DNA of 64,000 nt, from NCBI RefSeq assembly GCF_037893015.1, contig NC_133658.1, positions 139,543,822-139,607,821 of the forward strand. The letters are read 5' to 3'. Each line of letters opens with the position of its first letter. Within the stretch, counting starts at the first letter, position 1. Shown in pieces: positions 58,117 to 64,000 of the stretch. The notes under the pieces were generated by a model. The model saw only the letters and a list, made by a program, of their open reading frames with translations, was not told where the DNA came from and did no database searches. Source of the DNA: Macrotis lagotis (taxonomy: Eukaryota; Chordata; Mammalia; Peramelemorphia; Peramelidae). Position numbers and translations under genes: made by a program.

Positions 58117-61100
58117 CTGCAATAAAGGAGTCAAGGAGCCTATGAGAATCATAATTCATATCTATACAAACTCTAGATGGTTTGCAAAAAGCACTTTAGT
58201 GTTTCCAAAAGTAAGCAACATGCATCCTTTTCCTCCTTCCTATCACCCATCTCTTTTACAGACGTATCAGCATCCTACTCCTACCCCTAAATTACCTGAA
58301 AATACAGGATTTTTGTTTTGAGAAGAAGCCCACTGGACAAAGAACATGTTTAATTCTGTTATCACCAACTATCCTGCCAGCACTCTGTAAATATTTGTTC
58401 TTAAAATTCAAAAGAAAATAGTAACCAGTCTAACCAGTCTATTCTCATGTTCTGTGATGTAGCTAGAATAAGGGAAGAGCACAAGAGGTCAAACAAAAGG
58501 TGCTTGATAAATGATATGTCATAACCTCTACGTAAATTGCAATGGAAAATAAAGAGGTTGGAGGAAAGAACAGTCCCTGCTAGGAAGCTCTGGAATGTTT
58601 TGAATCAGAGTTTAAAAAAAGGTTTAAAAAAAAGGCCAAGTGATTTAGAAAAAGAACAACAACAGAAGGTATTCATTACATTTCATTTCGAGCTTGATGT
58701 TGGCTCAGTAAATCTGAAGAGTGTGACCACATTTCAAATGTTATCTAATTTTAAAAGTATTTCACCTGGTATTTTATGGAAAACCACTTGAAGACATACT
58801 TATATTTTATCCAACAAACAGCAGTAAAAGACAAACAATCCTACTTCTATGACTACAGAGTGAACTCAACAGAGAAGAAACTTTTCCTAAGCTTCTATCT
58901 AGGTAGGAGCCTTCAATTAGACTAGATCAGTGTATTCCATCTCCACTATTGGATAAACTAAGGTCATGTCAGACTGATAATGCAGCCAGTGGCATCAGAG
59001 GAAATTTGTTTAATTAAACACTAAAAAATAGCCAGTGACCCTGAAGATACTTCCTCAAATTGTCTTCCAGAATATTTTCCATTGGTCATTTTTGGCAACC
59101 TGGCACTCAAAATGATAGAGATGAGAGCATACAATAAAACTACTTTAAGGTAATTTTAAGGGAAACTCTCATGGTGGAATGGAAGGACCCCTGGCCTAAG
59201 AGTCAATAAAACAGGATTAATTAGGGCTCTGCCCCAACCTCCTTGGTATGAAATAATGGGCACTTTAGATTTTAGCATCCATAAATGGAGTTGGGTTAAA
59301 TGATCTTCAGATCATAAACTGTAGAATAATCCGATTCTTTATGTCCAAGTTTCTTTTTTTTAATGCTAATGCTCAAAATCACTATAACTCACCTGTCAAA
59401 TCTTTTAGCTTAAGAGGAGTCAGATTTTAAGCATTTCATGATGGATAAAAAAATGTAGACCCAGATTTTTTTATGGTATTATCTGAAAGAGAGAGAGGGT
59501 ATCCTAGTCTAACAATTTGGAGACAAAAGTCAATTCACTTTTCTCAGTCTCAGTGGAAAGACCAAGATTGAATGAACTCTAAGGTCTTTTAAAGGGCTAA
59601 TTTCTATAACTCTATAATTAAGTTCAATTAAATGAAATCTTTCTGTGGTTCTTTTTAAAATGGGTGGGCTAAAAATGGGGACACTTAAGAAATCTTGTGG
59701 TTTTACACCACAACCTTCATTTTCATTATGCTATCGTCTTCAGGATGCTATGTAATTAGCAAAAAGTGCCCAACTAGAATCAAAAGATCTGGAGTTCAAG
59801 TAATGGATCTATCAATTAGGAGGGTGACTAGGCAAGTCAATCTCTCAGAAGCTCAGTTTCCTCACCTATAAAAGGGAGGGGATAGAAAAGTCTGTTCTGC
59901 CTGCCTCAGAGAAGGTGAATATGGGTGAGATGATGTATTTAGAAGAGCCTTGATAACATTTTTTTCCATCCAACTGTCTAAATTCAACAGCAAAGAGCTC
60001 CTTGCATAGACCCTTTGTCCACAGTTAGCATCAGTATGCAGGGAGGTTTAACTTTGAATCTTCAGGTGTGTTCCCTCTGTAGATGAGAGGTCAGACTGAG
60101 TCAGAGTAGGATGTGAGCCCAGGTCCTCTTAACTCCAAGAGGGTTCTTCCACCCACTGTACAATGCATACTTTAAAGCTACTAGAATGTCACCATGAGGA
60201 TGATAATTTTTCACTAAAGGTTTCACACTTTATATCAGATTCAACCCTTGTAGGTCCTATCTTCTTCACACATTTCTCCAATATCTTGCCAGGGAGTCTG
60301 TACCTCTTTCAGTTAAGAATTGATGAGGTTATTTAAACTCTTCTTTCCAAAGCATCATATGCCTAATGGTAGTTTTGGTGATGGAGGATTAGTGGTTTGG
60401 ATTTTGTTTTTATTTTTAAATAGCAACTTCAAGCTTCCCAGAAAGGGGAAGCTGCCTGTGAATGAAGAAAGCATTCCAATGACTACACAGGCCTGTCAAA
60501 ATAACTTCTCCCTTAGCACCCTACTTTCTGCTGGAGAAAAACCTAGACAGTCTGAGGCTGAAGGGGCAATACTGCCTTCCTCCAAAGGAGTCTCTTAACT
60601 TGTATCTGCTAAACCTGTTTTTGAAGTACCATGGCTATTCTACAGTCATCTCTCCTATACATAGGGTCTTTTAAAATGTGACGGTGAGGCAGAGTTTCTT
60701 AGGCATTCCAAGAATGCCACTCATCAGCTAGGAGGGTCAGTCTTTCCTACCAGAGGTAACAATGCTAGTAATGTTGGTTTACATCTCACAAGTCACTTGG
60801 GAATCTTCCCTGGGGGGAAATTACTTAATGCCAGATGGGGCAGATCCTTGGTATGACTCCTTAGTGCCAAAATGAAGCTTGTTTCGGAAACCTCAACACT
60901 GTTCTCTAAGTGTGAAGAGAAACTCAGCAATTGTTTTTGTTTAACCTATTTTCACAGACTTCTGTGCCAGCTAAAGATAAAACATAAAGCTGCCAAAAGC
61001 ACCTAAGAAGGTAGTCAGTTTGAGGATGTGAAAAACTGATACCCTTAACCAAGCAGGAAAATTAATCCTGCAAGAGCCAGGGTCCTTCAAACAGACTATG

Positions 61101-61943
61101 CGTGCTGATTTTCCTTCAAGACAGGAAAAAAGAAGAGGAAGAGGAAATTTTTAATTTTTAAAATATAGATATTATCCTCATCATTAACCTTTATTAGGCA
61201 TAATAAAATTGACTGAATAAAACATGAGCATGGAACAAGAGCTGATACACCACTCTGCCATGAAGACTAAACAAACGTCACAAGCCATAGGCATAATTTT
61301 CTAAAGGTCAGCAAGCAGCAATACTAGCTAAGTCTCAAACTGAACAACCGCGGAAATCAGAACAATCTTTGATAAGACTTCAATTGCACTGAATAAATTC
61401 TATTCAATCTCAAGTGATTTTTAAAAAATATTGACTAAACAACTTCTCCCTTTCCTCCTCTGTGAATAATAAAACCTCTGCATACACTAAACAGCTTGTG
61501 GTAAGAGTATGGGTGTGTGCTAGTGCTCCAATCTATTCAGGTAAATTCAGAAAGCTTTCATTATCTCAGAAAACAGGGTTGGGTCCATTTCTGAGGTCCA
61601 AAGGACAAGGAACTACAGGTCTTTTACTTTCTTCCTTTCTTGATTAAAAATCATTCATCTTAGAAAAATCTTCAACTTCAAAATTAACTAGCTCCTTACC
61701 ACACTAAGCAAAGACATTAGGTCTGCTAGATTTTAGGTCCATAAAGATTAAAAGGTAGGGGGGAAAAAAATCAACCCATATCAGACCAAATGTCTTAGGC
61801 CAGAAAATCTCAGAAACAAAAACAATCTTTATCAAAGACCTAAAAATAACTGAATAATTATTCAATCTCTCTTATAAATAATAAAACCTCTCCTTAAAAT
61901 AAAAAAAAAACTAAGTTTGATTGTTTTTTAAAAAAGATTTTGG

Positions 61944-62040
61944 GGCGGCTAAGTGGCGTAGTGGATAAAGCACTGGCTGTGTGGCCTTGGGCAAGCCACT
62001 TAACCCCATTTGGCTTGCAAAAACCTTAAAAACCTTAAAA
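61944..62040 (+). repeat. Internally deleted short-type SINE
   Basis: The head GGGGCGGCTAAGTGGCGTAG joins directly to CTGTGTGGCCTTGGGCAAGC, losing the middle with the B box. Flanking AAAAGATTTT is seen on both sides. Confidence 0.7.
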
Positions 62041-62112
62041 AAAAGATTTTAAGGATATTTATCAGAATATCATATGTCTAGCATTAAGTCCAAGATTTCA
62101 AGTTTATATTTG

Positions 62113-62255
62113 GGGGGCAGCTAGGTGGCACAGTGGATAGAGCACTGACCCTGAAATCAGGAAGATCTTAGTTCAAATTTGACCTCAGACACTTGATAGT
62201 GTTCACTACCTATGCAACCTTGGACAAGTTACTTAATTCTATCACTCCACTTAAA
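62113..62255 (+). repeat. SINE, short type
   Basis: GGGGCAGCTAGGTGGCACAG start; the 3' half is diverged. Confidence 0.65.
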
Positions 62256-63357
62256 AAATCTATACAGAAAAAGAAGTCTTTAAATATATATAGAAGATTC
62301 CTTTGACTAATGAAAGAATCTTTGAAAGCCTGGAAAGTGGGGAAATAACTAAACTTAAAACTAATTCTTTCAATTAATTAATCTAAAATGCCAGCTTAAA
62401 AAAAAAATCTAACTCATACCCCTTTAAATTATCCTGCTGAAGAACAAAGACAAATGGGTATAAAAAGGAAGTGGCAGCAAAGTGGCACTCCTTGGGTCTC
62501 TAAAACCTTTCCAACTCTAAATCTATGATAAGAAACTGGTAACTGAGTAAATTAAGTATCTACTCTGAGTCCAGTTGTATATTAGTCAAGTTTGGAGCCA
62601 TATCCAAAGACTTCAAACCACACTGAAACCTCATACTTTTTCTTTGGCAATGAGTCATTTTTCTTTAGGAGATAGAGCTTCTCAAAATTTCCAACAGATA
62701 ACAGATATCGCTCTGTGAAGTCTATCTAAATGTCAAAATAAAGACAAACAAAGGTAATTTGGTTTCAGCTATTGGGAAATACAAATTCCCAGAAATCATT
62801 TCTATAAAGAACTGGATAGTATGCCTCAAATTCATTAGAGTTCAGATGAAACATTTAGAGATTTGGGAAAATAGCAGTTAGTATCTAGGTTTCAAACACC
62901 AAGAGTCAGAGAGACATTTAAAATAATTACTTCCATTTTCTGACAATGAAGAAAGGTAAAAATTTTGTGAAATGAAAGCATCTTGTGTTCGTACTTCTAA
63001 AATATACACTTCTACTTCTTTACTTCTAAAATATATACACACACTTTATGTTGCTCATCCTCCCCCCCCAACAAGAACTGACCCAATCCAACAGAGGAGT
63101 TATAGGACCACACAAAATCAGATACAGTTCAATAGGTGAGTAACTTCCTGAAATAAAGGAAAAAGCAACCCCTCAGGTTTTACTTAGAATGTTTAGGGAT
63201 TTTCCTTGTTCCTTCACAAGGTATATTCACATCTCCATTTTGTTTTCAATTATGTTACTTGACCTCCTTAGTAATCTGCCTCACAAAAGCCTATCAGCTG
63301 TGATGGTAAGGGGAAAAAAAAAATTGAAGAAAGCAGTCTATTAAGAATTTCATTTTT

Positions 63358-63520
63358 GGGGCAGCTAGGTGGCACAGTGGATGGAGCACTGGCCCTGGAG
63401 TCAGGGGTACCTGAATTCAAATCTGGCCTCAGACACTTAGCAATTACCTAGCTGTGTAGCCTTGGGCAAGCCACTTAACTCCATTTGCCTTGCAAAAACC
63501 TAAAAAAAATAAATTTTTTT
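63358..63520 (+). repeat. Short-type SINE
   Basis: GGGGCAGCTAGGTGGCACAG start, TTGCCTTGCAAAAACCTAAA end and A-rich tail. Confidence 0.8.
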
Positions 63521-63539
63521 TCAGGAAAAAATGAGATAA

Positions 63540-63960
63540 AACATAAAGATAGAAGCATTATATAATTAAAAGGTTTGGAAAGTAACCTCAGAAGATCTGT
63601 AAGAGCTGATACAGATTGAAATAAGCAGAACCAGACAAACAATCTACTTAATAATAACATTGTAAAGAAAAATAACATTGAATGATTTAAAAATTCTGAT
63701 GAATGAAATAACTAGCCATGATTCCAAAGGAATAAAAATGAAACATGCTATCCATACTTCCTAATGTTGTAGTGATGGACATAGGTATAGAATAAGATTT
63801 ACACATTTTTAGAAAGGGTCTGTCGATTTCTTTTCCTTGGTTCTTATTATTGTTTACAAGGATGTCTTTGTTTTGATTTTTCTATTGGAAGGGAGGGTTG
63901 GGTTGGAAAGGAGAGAAAGGTAGTGATAGGGCCAAAAAATTCATTTCAGGAAAAAACACG
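63540..63960 (+). mobile_element. Degenerate L1-like LINE 3' piece
   Basis: It contains ATAAGCAGAACCAGACAAAC and a downstream T-rich then G-rich tail like L1 3' regions. Assignment is tentative. Confidence 0.4.
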
Positions 63961-64000
63961 GACAAAAGCAGCAAAGCTTTGAAAGTAATATGTTAAATTT

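Larger units (their letters stand above)
58117..64000 (-). other. Start of RAB11FIP1 intron 1 (continues past the window)
   Basis: 5.9 kb without a coding exon. SINEs are at about 61944-62040, 62113-62255 and 63358-63520, and a degenerate LINE piece lies at about 63540-63960. The 58.2-61.9 kb stretch is largely unique sequence. The C2-domain exon and promoter must lie beyond 64 kb. Confidence 0.6.

Noticed and set aside
60320..60598. 92-codon ORF in RAB11FIP1 intron 1
   Set aside because: No recognisable domain, no splice-phase link to the gene, and ordinary composition for a chance ORF.

Overview
This is vertebrate nuclear DNA, almost certainly from a marsupial. The three genes have long introns with GT-AG boundaries. 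The window is dense in tRNA-derived SINEs of marsupial type, many with clear target-site duplications. There are also L1/HAL1-like, RTE-like, L2 and CR1/L3-like LINE remains and long CA/TG microsatellites. The SINE style suggests an Australian lineage, perhaps a dasyurid, but I cannot fix the species.

The gene order matches human 8p11.23: ADGRA2 (+), BRF2 (-), RAB11FIP1 (-). All exon boundaries below were read from splice sites and reading-frame continuity.

1-20.7 kb: the 3' fifteen coding exons of ADGRA2 (GPR124/TEM5), an adhesion GPCR that works with RECK as a Wnt7 co-receptor in brain endothelium. The window begins inside the leucine-rich repeats. It runs through LRRCT, Ig, HormR, GAIN, seven TM helices and a tail ending in the PDZ ligand ETTV. 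The last exon is an extremely GC-rich CpG island. A roughly 1 kb 3' UTR ends near an ATTAAA signal.

20.7-24.5 kb: complete BRF2 on the minus strand (four coding exons, 415 aa), the TFIIB-like factor for type 3 RNA polymerase III promoters. It is tail-to-tail with ADGRA2 and has a CpG-island promoter. Intron 1 holds a diverged tandem duplication that includes a decayed copy of the start of exon 2.

24.5-39.1 kb: intergenic, mostly repeats. It includes a 2.6 kb L1-like element with no ORF2 and an intact target-site duplication, an RTE-like LINE relic whose C-terminus ends in a C2H2 motif and whose 3' tail resembles that of nearby SINEs, a probable solo LTR, and a CTCF-like motif.

39.1-64 kb: RAB11FIP1 on the minus strand, from a putative long 3' UTR through five coding exons. 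The first exon, with most of the C2 domain, lies past the right edge. A 1,977-nt cassette exon is in frame, so both the long (FIP1B-like) and short (RCP/FIP1C-like) forms are predicted.

The genes share no pathway; their grouping is conserved synteny. I found no new biological system. The most unusual items are the BRF2 exon-copy duplication, the ORF2-less retrotransposon, the LINE/SINE tail similarity and the GC-extreme ADGRA2 terminal exon.
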